Shown here in pieces: positions 1 through 6,739 of a DNA stretch of 6,900 bases (positions are counted from its first letter, which is position 1; each line of letters opens with the position of its first letter). This DNA comes from Patescibacteria group bacterium (lineage in GTDB: Bacteria; Patescibacteriota; Minisyncoccia; Portnoybacterales; UBA2143): contig JAHJUH010000084.1 of NCBI GenBank assembly GCA_018829245.1, forward strand, positions 1-6,900. Reading direction: 5' to 3'. The translations under genes and the position numbers were made by a program. The notes beneath the pieces were generated by a model. The model saw only the letters and a program-made list of their open reading frames with translations, ran no database searches and was not told where the DNA came from.

Positions 1-1
1 A

Positions 2-439
2 AAAAAATATAACATAGCTGCAAATGCTTCTTTTGTAATTGGTTCTCCAAAAGAAACCAAAGAAGATATACTTGAGACTTATAATTTTATAAAGAATAAT
101 CCATTAAGTTTGTTTGATATTTATGTTCTAACTCCTTATCCTGGAACGGAGACTTGGGAGTATGCAAGGAAAAGGAATTTAGTTTCAAATGATATGGATT
201 GGAGTAAATTAAATGTTAATTTTGGTAAGAATCTTAAACAATCAATTATTTTGTCTGAAGTTTTGAATAGGGAAGAAATAATCAGTATTTATCGAAAATT
301 TCAATTACTTAGATTATTCAAAAATATAAAGAATGTTTGGTTTACTCCTCAAGTATCTGATCTACCTAAAATGATTTTTAAAATGATTCAAGAACGATTG
401 TTCTTATTTAAAAGAATTTTTAGTTATAATAAAAAATAA
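2..439 (+). CDS. B12-binding radical SAM protein, C-terminal part (5' end outside window)
   Basis: Reading frame 2 is open from the window edge to TAA at 437-439 and gives 145 residues without a start, so this is the tail of a longer gene. The run ANASFVIGSPKETKEDI, followed by FIKNNPL and then LTPYPGTETWEYA, is the typical end of the radical SAM barrel in the BchE-like, cobalamin-binding family ('GxPxET...', then 'xPGTxxxxxA'). The same block occurs in the complete homologue on the opposite strand at 2962-4329. The [4Fe-4S] cysteines and the B12 domain would lie upstream and cannot be seen. The last 60 or so residues are basic and variable, as usual for this family. A TTG at 110 could be called as a start, but the conserved frame continues upstream of it, so it is internal. 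The substrate is unknown. The next gene begins 14 bp later, which suggests co-transcription. Confidence 0.85.
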   Translation, partial: KKYNIAANASFVIGSPKETKEDILETYNFIKNNPLSLFDIYVLTPYPGTETWEYARKRNLVSNDMDWSKLNVNFGKNLKQSIILSEVLNREEIISIYRKFQLLRLFKNIKNVWFTPQVSDLPKMIFKMIQERLFLFKRIFSYNKK

Positions 440-453
440 CAATACTTTAATAT

Positions 454-819
454 ATGTATAAAAATCTTATTTTAATAACCATTGTGGCATCATTGACTAT
501 AATTAGCCAAGTATTTTTAAAAAAAGGCCTTAAAACAATTGGCGAATTTAAATTAGCTGGCTTACATGACTTTGGTATTATTATTAAATTATTACAGAAT
601 AAATTTATTGTTATAGGTATACTTATTGCAATTATTGGCGCTTTATTTTGGCTAACAGTAATTTCTAAGCTTGATTTAACAATTGCTTTTCCTATAAGTA
701 GTGGTATATTTTTTATTTTATTATTCTTAATGTCCTGGATTTTTCTTGGTGAATCAATTACTTTTATTAAAATAACAGGAATAGCTATTATTCTATTAGG
801 TATTTATTTAATTTTCTAG
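454..819 (+). CDS. Small four-helix DMT/SMR-superfamily membrane protein (ArnE/EamA-like), candidate lipid-linked sugar flippase
   Basis: This 121-residue protein is almost entirely hydrophobic. Four membrane segments are visible at about residues 3-22, 50-70, 76-97 and 104-121, with a short polar loop between the first two. The length and the late motif LTIAFPIS (75-82), then a FLGE (97-100) ahead of the last helix, fit the EamA half-size/SMR group. The first helix has no acidic residue where EmrE carries its essential Glu14. Instead it has S(x)QVFLKKG (18-25), resembling the GQ...K pattern of ArnE. This argues against a drug/proton antiporter and for the ArnE/ArnF type, which moves undecaprenyl-phosphate-aminoarabinose across the inner membrane. 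The polyprenyl-phosphate GT2 that follows 22 bp downstream fits that role. ATG 454 was chosen because it directly precedes the first helix. No Shine-Dalgarno is visible. The transported substrate is inference. Confidence 0.85.
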   Translation: MYKNLILITIVASLTIISQVFLKKGLKTIGEFKLAGLHDFGIIIKLLQNKFIVIGILIAIIGALFWLTVISKLDLTIAFPISSGIFFILLFLMSWIFLGESITFIKITGIAIILLGIYLIF

Positions 820-841
820 AATTTAAATTTATTATTATATA

Positions 842-1576
842 ATGAATACAAAAGACGCTTTATTAATAATTCCAGCATACAATGAAAGTAAAGCGATTGG
901 TAAGATTATTATTGAAATTAAGAACCAATTACCCGATTTAGATATTTTAGTTGTTAATGATGGTTCAATTGATAATACAGATACAATAGCTAAAAAATAT
1001 GGAGTTGATGTTGTATCTTTGCCTTTTAATGTTGGATATGGAGCTGCTTTGCAAACAGGATATCAATATGCTCAGAATAAAAAGTATCAATACATACTTC
1101 AAATGGATGCCGATGGGCAACATGAACCAAGGGAGCTTGTTAATTTGTTAAGAGTTATAAAAAATGATCAAGTAGATGTTGTTATCGGTTCTCGTTTTTT
1201 AAGTGAATGCAATTATCAGGCTTCTTGGCCACGCCGATTAGGAATGATTATTTTTAGTAAAATAACTTCATTAATTATTAAACAAAGAATAACGGATCCA
1301 ACAAGCGGATTTCAAGCATTAAATCATAGAGTACTTGAGTTTTTTACTAGTGAATTTTATCCTTCTGATTACCCAGATGCCGATGTTATTGTTCTTCTTT
1401 ATTATGCTGGTTTTCGTATTAAAGAAATTCCAGTAGTTATGTATTCTGCTTTAAATAAAGGAAAAATTCATAATGGACTTAAGCCACTTTATTATGTTTT
1501 TAAAATGTTTTTATCTATTATCATGATTTTTCTTAGAAAAAAACCTTATTTTTATAGGAAGGAAAATAAATTATGA
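842..1576 (+). CDS. GT2 family glycosyltransferase, polyprenyl-phosphate sugar synthase type (DPM1/PpgS-like)
   Basis: This 244-residue protein probably transfers a sugar from a nucleotide-sugar to a polyprenyl phosphate at the cytoplasmic face of the membrane. The GT-A fold motifs are in order: IPAYNE (10-15), VNDGS (38-42) for nucleotide binding, the metal-binding DADGQH (89-94), GSR (116-118), and TDPTSGFQ (151-158), which is typical of dolichyl-phosphate-mannose-synthase-like enzymes. A hydrophobic stretch at about 213-231 near the C-terminus may act as a membrane anchor; there is no pair of C-terminal helices as in GtrB. The size matches the short, single-domain members of the family. 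Its stop overlaps the start of the DUF2304 gene (ATGA at 1573-1576). A DUF2304-type small membrane protein is known as a partner of such synthases, so the two likely form a complex. No Shine-Dalgarno precedes ATG 842. The sugar specificity cannot be read from the sequence. Confidence 0.92.
   Translation: MNTKDALLIIPAYNESKAIGKIIIEIKNQLPDLDILVVNDGSIDNTDTIAKKYGVDVVSLPFNVGYGAALQTGYQYAQNKKYQYILQMDADGQHEPRELVNLLRVIKNDQVDVVIGSRFLSECNYQASWPRRLGMIIFSKITSLIIKQRITDPTSGFQALNHRVLEFFTSEFYPSDYPDADVIVLLYYAGFRIKEIPVVMYSALNKGKIHNGLKPLYYVFKMFLSIIMIFLRKKPYFYRKENKL
1556..1563 (+). promoter_or_regulatory. Shine-Dalgarno sequence for the DUF2304 gene
   Basis: AGGAAGGA ends 9 bases before ATG 1573, a normal spacing. 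It lies inside the 3' end of the preceding glycosyltransferase gene. It is the only clear Shine-Dalgarno sequence ahead of any start in this window, and it supports the ATG 1573 start within the ATGA overlap. Confidence 0.7.
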
Positions 1577-1935
1577 CTCCTCATCAAAAAGTATTTGCTC
1601 TAATAACTAGCATTGTTATTCTATTGTTTATTTTAGAATTGGTTCGTAAAAGAAAAATTAAAGAAGAATATTCTTGGTTTTGGCTTTTAATTGGATTAGT
1701 GATATTTATTTTAGTTATTTGGTATGATTCATTATTATTTGTTACAGAATTAGTTGGATCAGAGACACCAATGACAACTATTTTTCTTTTTGGATTTTTA
1801 TTTTTATTATTCGTGAATATACATTATTCTGTTAAAATATCTCTTTTTACTGAACAGATAAAAAAAATGGCCCAGAAAATAGGTATTCTTTCTAAAGAGA
1901 TTGAAGATTTAAAGAATAAAGAAAAAGAGAAATAA
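1573..1935 (+). CDS. DUF2304 family small membrane protein, likely partner of the upstream GT2
   Basis: This 120-residue protein has three predicted membrane helices at about residues 6-23, 34-57 and 66-88, and a charged C-terminal tail (about 92-120). The tail is rich in Lys and Glu with a heptad-like pattern (IKKMAQKIGILSKEIEDL) that probably forms a short coiled coil in the cytoplasm. The layout of short helix, basic linker RKRKIKEEYSW, helix, then a VxxHYSVKIS-like segment is characteristic of DUF2304 proteins. In mycobacteria, the small membrane protein next to the polyprenyl-phospho-GalNAc synthase PpgS (Rv3631/Rv3632) enhances its activity; by analogy this protein would hold or activate the GT2 encoded just before it. 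ATGA overlap with that gene and a good Shine-Dalgarno point to translational coupling. The biochemical role in this organism is inference. Confidence 0.88.
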   Translation: MTPHQKVFALITSIVILLFILELVRKRKIKEEYSWFWLLIGLVIFILVIWYDSLLFVTELVGSETPMTTIFLFGFLFLLFVNIHYSVKISLFTEQIKKMAQKIGILSKEIEDLKNKEKEK

Positions 1936-1941
1936 GAAAAA

Positions 1942-2961
1942 ATGAATCCATTGGCTTCAATAATTATTTTAAACCTTAATGGAAAGAAATTCTTAAAAGA
2001 CTGTTTTGAGTCGCTAAAAAGACAAACATATCAATCTTTCGAAATTATTTTAGTAGATAATGGTTCAATCGATGGTTCAGTAGAATTTATTAAAAAAAAT
2101 TTTCCAGAAACTAAAATTATAGTTAATAAAGAAAACCTAGGATTTGCTTATGCCAATAATCAGGGGTTTAAAATAGCTAATGGAAAATATTTTATTACTT
2201 TAAATAACGATACTAAAGCAGATAAGAAGTGGTTGGAAAATTTAATTTTAATAGCAGAAAGCAATAAGAAAATTGGTATGGTTGCCTCAAAAATCATTTC
2301 TTTAAAAGACCCTAACTTAATTGATTCAGTTGGGGTTAATGTTTGTCTCAATGGTATGTCTAGGGGTAGAGGACGATTAGAAATAGACAAGGGTCAGTAT
2401 GATAAAGTTGAAGAAATTTTTTTACCAAGCGCTTGCGCCGCTCTTTATCGTAAAAAAATGTTAGAGGAAATAGGGTTTTTTGATGATAACTTTTTTGCTT
2501 ATTGTGAAGACACAGATTTGGGCATAAGAGGTAGATTGGCTGGCTGGAAGGCATTTTTATCTCCTCAAGCAGTTGTCTATCATTATTATTCAGGTACGGC
2601 TGGTAAATACTCTCCCTTAAAAGCATTTTTAGTTGAAAGAAATCATTTTTGGTTAGTAATTAAAAATTTTCCTTTAGGATTAATTTTATTTTATCCATTT
2701 TTTACTCTTTGGTATTATTTTTTACATTTTTATGGTTTTTTGACTAAGCGCGGATCTTCAAGTAAATTTGTTCAAAGTTTTTCATTTTGGCGTTTAATCT
2801 ATGTTATTTTTAAGGCCTATTTTTCAGCTTTAATTAGATTACCTAGAATTTTAGGTCAAAGATATTCAATTAAAAAACAGCAAAAGATTTCCAATAAGGA
2901 TTTTTATTTGCTACTTAAAAAATTTCGTCTTAGCTTTAAAGAAGTTACTTTAAAGGAATAA
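1942..2961 (+). CDS. GT2 family glycosyltransferase, rhamnosyltransferase-like (WbbL/RfbN-like group)
   Basis: This 339-residue protein probably adds a sugar to a growing lipid-linked glycan in the cytoplasm. The N-terminal GT-A domain shows SIIILNLNG (6-14), LVDNGSIDGS (37-46), ENLGFAYANNQG (64-75) and LNND (87-90) in place of the usual DxD. It also has the catalytic-base region AYCEDTDLGIR (186-196) followed by WKAFLSPQAVVYH (202-214) and ERN (232-234). This set is typical of the cd04186-like group that includes rhamnosyltransferases. A hydrophobic stretch at about 245-266 and a basic tail suggest membrane attachment. It starts 6 bp after the DUF2304 gene, so it belongs to the same transcript. 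The region before ATG 1942 is purine-rich but has no strong Shine-Dalgarno. Donor and acceptor are unknown; 'rhamnosyl' is only the family label. Confidence 0.92.
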   Translation: MNPLASIIILNLNGKKFLKDCFESLKRQTYQSFEIILVDNGSIDGSVEFIKKNFPETKIIVNKENLGFAYANNQGFKIANGKYFITLNNDTKADKKWLENLILIAESNKKIGMVASKIISLKDPNLIDSVGVNVCLNGMSRGRGRLEIDKGQYDKVEEIFLPSACAALYRKKMLEEIGFFDDNFFAYCEDTDLGIRGRLAGWKAFLSPQAVVYHYYSGTAGKYSPLKAFLVERNHFWLVIKNFPLGLILFYPFFTLWYYFLHFYGFLTKRGSSSKFVQSFSFWRLIYVIFKAYFSALIRLPRILGQRYSIKKQQKISNKDFYLLLKKFRLSFKEVTLKE

Positions 2962-4329
2962 TCAGATTCTTAATAAAGCCTTAAGTCCTTTTAAATTGTA
3001 TATTAAGTCATTAAAAGATTTAATTTTATAAATTCTTTGAATAATATAAGAAGGCCGGAAATAAAAAGAATAGTAGGCCTTTTTTAAATATTTTTGTAAA
3101 ACTTTTGATTTTATATCACAGAGAGAGATTATCTTTTTTTGTCTAGTTAAAGCATAAAAGCTGTCAGAGAAATCTTTGGTAATTTTACCCTGTTTTTCAG
3201 CTATTTGATATAATTCAGTTCCTGGATAAGCAGTCGCTATAGAGAATTGAGCATAATCAGGATTCAATTTTTTTGCAAAGTTAATTGTTTCTTTAATATT
3301 TTTTTCTGTTTCTTGAGGAATACCTATCATAAAATAGCCTAAGATTTTTATCTTAGCTTTTTTAGTTATAATAATTGCTTTTTCTATTTGTTCTAAAGTA
3401 ATACCTTTTTTTAAAATATCAAGAATTTTTTGATTACCTGATTCAATGCCATAACAAATCATATAACATCCAGCCTTTTTCATTAAATTAAGTAATTCTT
3501 GATCAACTAAATTAACTCTTGTTTCGCATTTCCAATTAATTTTTATATTATTTTCAATAATTAATTGACAAAATTTAGTAATTTTTTCTTTTTTTAAAGT
3601 AAAGCTGTCGTCATAAAAAATAATTTCTTTTATATTATAATTCTTCTTAAGAAAGATTATTTCTTCTAAAATACTTTTAGGACTTCGTGTTCTTATAGAG
3701 GAGCCAAATACGGGCTTAGAACAGTAAATACAATTAAATGGACAACCTCTGCTTGTTAACATGGTGATAGCTGGTTGAAATTGGCTTTGTAAATATAAAG
3801 AATATTTTTTAAAAGGAATTAAATCATAGGCTGGCATAGGTAGATTATCTAAATTTTGAATAAATTTTTTTGGTTGGAGATTGATTATTTTTCCATCTTT
3901 TTTAAAAACAATTCCATCAAGCTCTTTTAATTTTATTTGTCCTTGAATATATTCAATAAGTTGGATTATTCTTATCTCTCCCTCTCCCCTAATTAAAAAA
4001 TCAATAAAAGGATTATTTTCAATGGTTTCTTGAGGTAATAAGCTAGCATGGGCTCCGCCTAAGACAATAATTTTATCAGGAAATTTTTTTTTAATTAAAC
4101 GAGCTAAATTTAAGGCATTATTGATATGTGGGCTAACAGAAGTTATGCCAATTAAATCAACTTTTTGAATATCATTAAAAAGAGAATCTTGATTAAAATT
4201 TTCTATTAAATAATCTAAAATTTTAGGAAAATGACCAGAATTTCTAAGAGAAGTAGCCAAGGACATTAATCCTAAAGGCGGGGCAATAAAAGAGGTTTTC
4301 CCTGGTGGATTGATTAAAAGAATTTTCAT
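2962..4329 (-). CDS. B12-binding domain-containing radical SAM protein (BchE/P-methylase-like family)
   Basis: This complete 455-residue enzyme begins with a Rossmann-like cobalamin-binding domain (about 1-150). It includes LLINPPG (4-10), DLIGITSVSPH (58-68), VLGGAHASLLPQE (89-101) and IRGEGE (113-118). The radical SAM barrel follows, with CPFNCIYC (Cys196, Cys200, Cys203) as the [4Fe-4S] ligands, FYDDSF (238-243), YGIESGNQ (293-300) and MIGIPQET (334-341). The usual cobalamin DxHxxG motif is not seen, as is common in this family. Members do radical methylations, cyclisations and C-C bond chemistry on lipids, tetrapyrroles, antibiotics and other substrates; the substrate here cannot be told. 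ATG 4329 places LLINPPG near the N-terminus as usual. It is convergent with the preceding glycosyltransferase gene, with stops directly adjacent, and divergent from the next gene. The neighbours hint at a lipid or glycan substrate. It is homologous to the fragment at 2-439 but clearly a different gene. Confidence 0.93.
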   Translation of the reverse strand: MKILLINPPGKTSFIAPPLGLMSLATSLRNSGHFPKILDYLIENFNQDSLFNDIQKVDLIGITSVSPHINNALNLARLIKKKFPDKIIVLGGAHASLLPQETIENNPFIDFLIRGEGEIRIIQLIEYIQGQIKLKELDGIVFKKDGKIINLQPKKFIQNLDNLPMPAYDLIPFKKYSLYLQSQFQPAITMLTSRGCPFNCIYCSKPVFGSSIRTRSPKSILEEIIFLKKNYNIKEIIFYDDSFTLKKEKITKFCQLIIENNIKINWKCETRVNLVDQELLNLMKKAGCYMICYGIESGNQKILDILKKGITLEQIEKAIIITKKAKIKILGYFMIGIPQETEKNIKETINFAKKLNPDYAQFSIATAYPGTELYQIAEKQGKITKDFSDSFYALTRQKKIISLCDIKSKVLQKYLKKAYYSFYFRPSYIIQRIYKIKSFNDLIYNLKGLKALLRI

Positions 4330-4353
4330 ATTAAATCAGAAATGTGATATAAT
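4325..4353 (+). promoter_or_regulatory. Sigma70-type promoter with extended -10 for the right-hand glycosyltransferase series
   Basis: TGATATAAT at 4345-4353 is a perfect extended -10 (TGn plus TATAAT). A weak -35, TTCATA (4325-4330, four of six matches), sits exactly 17 bp upstream. Transcription would start near 4360, giving a leader of about 37 bases before ATG 4397. The -35 overlaps the start codon of the divergent radical SAM gene, so the two directions may compete. This is a sequence match only; AT-rich DNA gives chance TATAAT hits, but the TG, the spacing and the position all agree. Confidence 0.6.
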
Positions 4354-4359
4354 AGTAGT

Positions 4360-4388
4360 ATCTTAAGTGATTTTGATGTTTTTGTCTA
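4360..4388 (-). promoter_or_regulatory. Possible promoter for the divergent radical SAM gene
   Basis: Read on the - strand, TAGACA (4388-4383, five of six matches to TTGACA) is followed after 17 bp by TAAGAT (4365-4360, four of six matches to TATAAT). Transcription would begin near 4353, about 24 bases before ATG 4329. A second -10-like TATTAT lies slightly closer to the gene but lacks a -35. The element sits directly beside the + strand promoter. Weak match, offered as a candidate only. Confidence 0.3.
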
Positions 4389-4396
4389 TCTAATTT

Positions 4397-5776
4397 ATGT
4401 TTGAAAAATCATCAAATTTTAAGTTTGTAGTTTTAATTTTTTTAATAGCCATAATTAGTGGTTTCTTTTGGAGTTTTGGGAATTTTGGAGAACCTTTAGC
4501 TAGTGATGAAATACACTATGGTAAAGCTGCTATTAATATCTTAGAAGGTCATAATTTTTGTTATGGGCGGGGAGAATTATGCATAGAACCACAACCATTA
4601 TATCCATTGTTTTTATCTGGCGTTTTTTATATTTTTGGATATAATTTAGATGCGGTTCGTTTTATTCAACTTATTCTTTTTGCTTTTATATCAGTATTGG
4701 GTTTTCTTTTGGCAAAAAAATTATTTAATCGCCAGGTAGGTGTTTATTCTGGTTTGTTGATAGGATTGTTTTATCCTTTAGCTCATTATTCTGGTAGGTT
4801 ATATAGAGAGCTATTTTTTACATTTTTAGTAGTTTTATTTATTTATCTTTTATATCAAGCGTATCTTAGCACAAAAAAGACATGGTTTATTCTTTCTGGA
4901 ATTACATTAGGCCTAATTATGTTAACTAATGCTGTTGCGTATTTTTTGCCCTTATTAATAATATTTATTTTTTTAATTGTTTATAAGAAAAAGCTTTTTA
5001 GTAAGAAAATGTTAATATGTTTTTTCTTTTTCTTTTTTTCTTTAATAATTGTTTTATCCCCTTGGTTAATAAGAAATTATTATTTTACAGGTGGCTCCGC
5101 GGATATTCAAGGAGGAAGTATTTTAGTGGGGAGAGCTTACTTAATAGACGATCTTAAGGGAGAGTATAAAGAACATTTTATTGGTCAATCATTTGGTTAT
5201 TTTTTCGCCAAAAAAATAGATTCTCAATTGGACTCTAGGAAATTATCTACTTTCCCGCCAGAAATTGTATATAGACGAGTTGAGGATCTTTCATTACTTG
5301 GTTATGATCAAGAAGAAATTGGTAAAATTCTTCAAAAAGAAGCTATTTCCAAAATTTTTCAAAGCCCTCATCTTTATTTTTTAAATAGCTTTTTGTATTT
5401 TATAAGTTTTAATAGTCCGATGTTACCTGATCCTCAAACATTGAGGGTTTATAGAATGAACAATCTATTTATTGATACTCATTCAGAGATAAATGAATTT
5501 ACTAAAGGAAGCATAATTTTAATAATAAGGTTTATTTGGTTGCTATTTTTCTTTTTTGTTATTTATGGCGGGATTAAAATGATTAAAAAAGATATATTAA
5601 AATTTTCTTGGTTTATTTCAATTATCCTGTATTTTAATATTATTCACAGCTTGCTTTTTGCCATTCCTCGTTATGCCTTGCCTATTTGGCCATTTTATAT
5701 TATCCTTTTTGTCTATGGGTTATCAATGTTAATTAAATCAAATAGTCCCGAAACTTCAATTAATGGGATTAAATAA
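4397..5776 (+). CDS. ArnT/PMT-like (GT39/GT83 type) integral membrane glycosyltransferase
   Basis: This 459-residue membrane protein probably transfers a sugar from a polyprenyl-phosphate donor to an acceptor on the outer face of the membrane. After the first helix (about 10-29) comes LASDEIHYGKAA (34-45); the acidic pair Asp37-Glu38 in the first outer loop is the catalytic signature of PMT/ArnT enzymes. PLYPLFLSGVFYIFG (67-81), GRLYRELF (133-140) and SPWLIRNYYF (221-230) follow, and RYALPIWPF (425-433) is the conserved late motif of the PMT_2 group. Membrane segments are visible at about 10-29, 67-81, 88-106, 117-130, 140-155, 163-195, 204-224, 374-395, 402-421 and 431-447, with an outer loop at about 230-325. 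It is shorter than ArnT (about 550 residues) and lacks a large C-terminal soluble domain. It opens the right-hand + strand series behind a good promoter. The acceptor could be a glycan, lipid or protein. Confidence 0.9.
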   Translation: MFEKSSNFKFVVLIFLIAIISGFFWSFGNFGEPLASDEIHYGKAAINILEGHNFCYGRGELCIEPQPLYPLFLSGVFYIFGYNLDAVRFIQLILFAFISVLGFLLAKKLFNRQVGVYSGLLIGLFYPLAHYSGRLYRELFFTFLVVLFIYLLYQAYLSTKKTWFILSGITLGLIMLTNAVAYFLPLLIIFIFLIVYKKKLFSKKMLICFFFFFFSLIIVLSPWLIRNYYFTGGSADIQGGSILVGRAYLIDDLKGEYKEHFIGQSFGYFFAKKIDSQLDSRKLSTFPPEIVYRRVEDLSLLGYDQEEIGKILQKEAISKIFQSPHLYFLNSFLYFISFNSPMLPDPQTLRVYRMNNLFIDTHSEINEFTKGSIILIIRFIWLLFFFFVIYGGIKMIKKDILKFSWFISIILYFNIIHSLLFAIPRYALPIWPFYIILFVYGLSMLIKSNSPETSINGIK

Positions 5777-5788
5777 GTATTGAAAATC

Positions 5789-6736
5789 ATGATAAATTTA
5801 AGCATTATTATTCCAATTTATAATGAGGAGGAAAGCATATTAAAGTTATATCAAGAACTTAAAAAAGTTTTATCTAATTTAGATATGCAATATGAAATAA
5901 TTGCTGTCAATGATGGTTCAGACGATAATAGTTATAGAGTTCTTAAAAAGATTTCTCAAAATGATAATGCTTTTAAAGTAGTTAATTTTAGGAAAAATTT
6001 TGGTCAAACGGCGGCAATATCAGCAGGCATAGATATATCAAAAGGAGAAATCATAATTCCAATTGATGCTGATTTAGAAAATAAACCAGAAGATATTCCT
6101 AATCTTTTAAATAAGCTAAACGAAGGCTATGACATTGTTTCTGGATGGAGAAAACATAGATGGAAAGAAAGTTTTTTTACTAGAAGATTAACTTCATATA
6201 TTGCTAATCTATTAATTTCAAAAATAGTTGGACTAAAACTACATGATTATGGATGTACAATGAAAGCATATAAAAGAGATGTTATTAAGGATATTAAATT
6301 TTATGGTGATATGCATCGTTTTATTCCTGCCTATGCAATGTGGTATGGCGCGAAAATAGCTGAAATTCCAATTGATCATGAGCCTAGGCAATACGGAGAA
6401 TCAAAATATGGAATAGGACGGACTTTTCGTGTTTTGTTAGATATACTAACAGTTAAATTTTTAACAGATTATTTAAATCGTCCAATGCATTTTTTTGGCA
6501 GAATTGGATTTTGGTTGTTTTTCTTTAGTTTTTTATCGGGTATTTCAGCCTTATGTCTTAAGGTTTTTTTGGGAATATCATTAATTTTAACTCCATTGCC
6601 ATTATTAACTGTATTTTTAATTGTTATTGGTATTCAATTTATTTTAATGGGTTTTTTAGCAGAAATATTAATAAGGACATATTATGAATCACAGAATAAG
6701 CCCATTTACTTAATTAAAAATAAAATTAACTTTTAA
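5789..6736 (+). CDS. GT2 family polyprenyl-phosphate glycosyltransferase with two C-terminal helices (GtrB/ArnC-like)
   Basis: This 315-residue enzyme likely makes a polyprenyl-phosphate-linked sugar at the inner membrane. Its GT-A domain shows IIPIYNEEES (7-16), VNDGSDDNS (40-48), RKNFGQTAAISAG (68-80), the metal-binding DADLE (93-97), DYGCTMKAYKRD (153-164), GDMHRFIPA (173-181) and RQYGESKYG (200-208). The GQTAAI, MHRFIPA and GxSKYG blocks are diagnostic of the GtrB/ArnC/DPM1-like bacterial group. Two membrane helices at about 239-259 and 270-294 complete the usual form and length of about 310-325 residues. ATG 5789 is preferred; an in-frame TTG at 5780 would add three residues but leaves only 3 bases after the upstream stop. 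No Shine-Dalgarno is clear for either. It follows the ArnT-like gene by 12 bp, so it may supply that enzyme's donor. The sugar is unknown. Confidence 0.93.
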   Translation: MINLSIIIPIYNEEESILKLYQELKKVLSNLDMQYEIIAVNDGSDDNSYRVLKKISQNDNAFKVVNFRKNFGQTAAISAGIDISKGEIIIPIDADLENKPEDIPNLLNKLNEGYDIVSGWRKHRWKESFFTRRLTSYIANLLISKIVGLKLHDYGCTMKAYKRDVIKDIKFYGDMHRFIPAYAMWYGAKIAEIPIDHEPRQYGESKYGIGRTFRVLLDILTVKFLTDYLNRPMHFFGRIGFWLFFFSFLSGISALCLKVFLGISLILTPLPLLTVFLIVIGIQFILMGFLAEILIRTYYESQNKPIYLIKNKINF

Positions 6737-6739
6737 ATT

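Noticed and set aside
110..112. TTG as the start of a 109-residue protein
   Set aside because: The conserved radical SAM sequence continues in frame upstream to the window edge, so this codon is an internal leucine.
820..829. Palindrome AATTTAAATT in the 22-bp gap
   Set aside because: Ten bases of pure A/T are expected by chance here, with no second copy seen and no sign of an operator.
838..843. Perfect TATAAT just before the first GT2
   Set aside because: It overlaps the ATG at 842, so transcription from it would begin inside the gene after the start codon; in DNA this AT-rich it is most likely chance.
2160..2390. Open frame on the - strand, 76 codons
   Set aside because: It lies wholly inside the rhamnosyltransferase-like GT2 gene on the + strand, whose conserved motifs cover this stretch; the - strand product has no recognisable feature.
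2360..2626. Open frame on the - strand, 88 codons
   Set aside because: It is a shadow of the same GT2 gene, across the region that encodes the conserved CEDTDLG block; its predicted protein shows no family pattern.
5019..5040. T-rich run encoding six phenylalanines in the ArnT-like gene, possible slippage site
   Set aside because: The T tract is interrupted by C bases and the frame stays open on both sides; it fits a membrane helix in an AT-rich genome.
5780..5782. TTG as the start of the GtrB-like GT2
   Set aside because: ATG 5789 is in frame, only three codons later, and is a stronger start; neither has a clear Shine-Dalgarno, so the longer form is possible but less likely.
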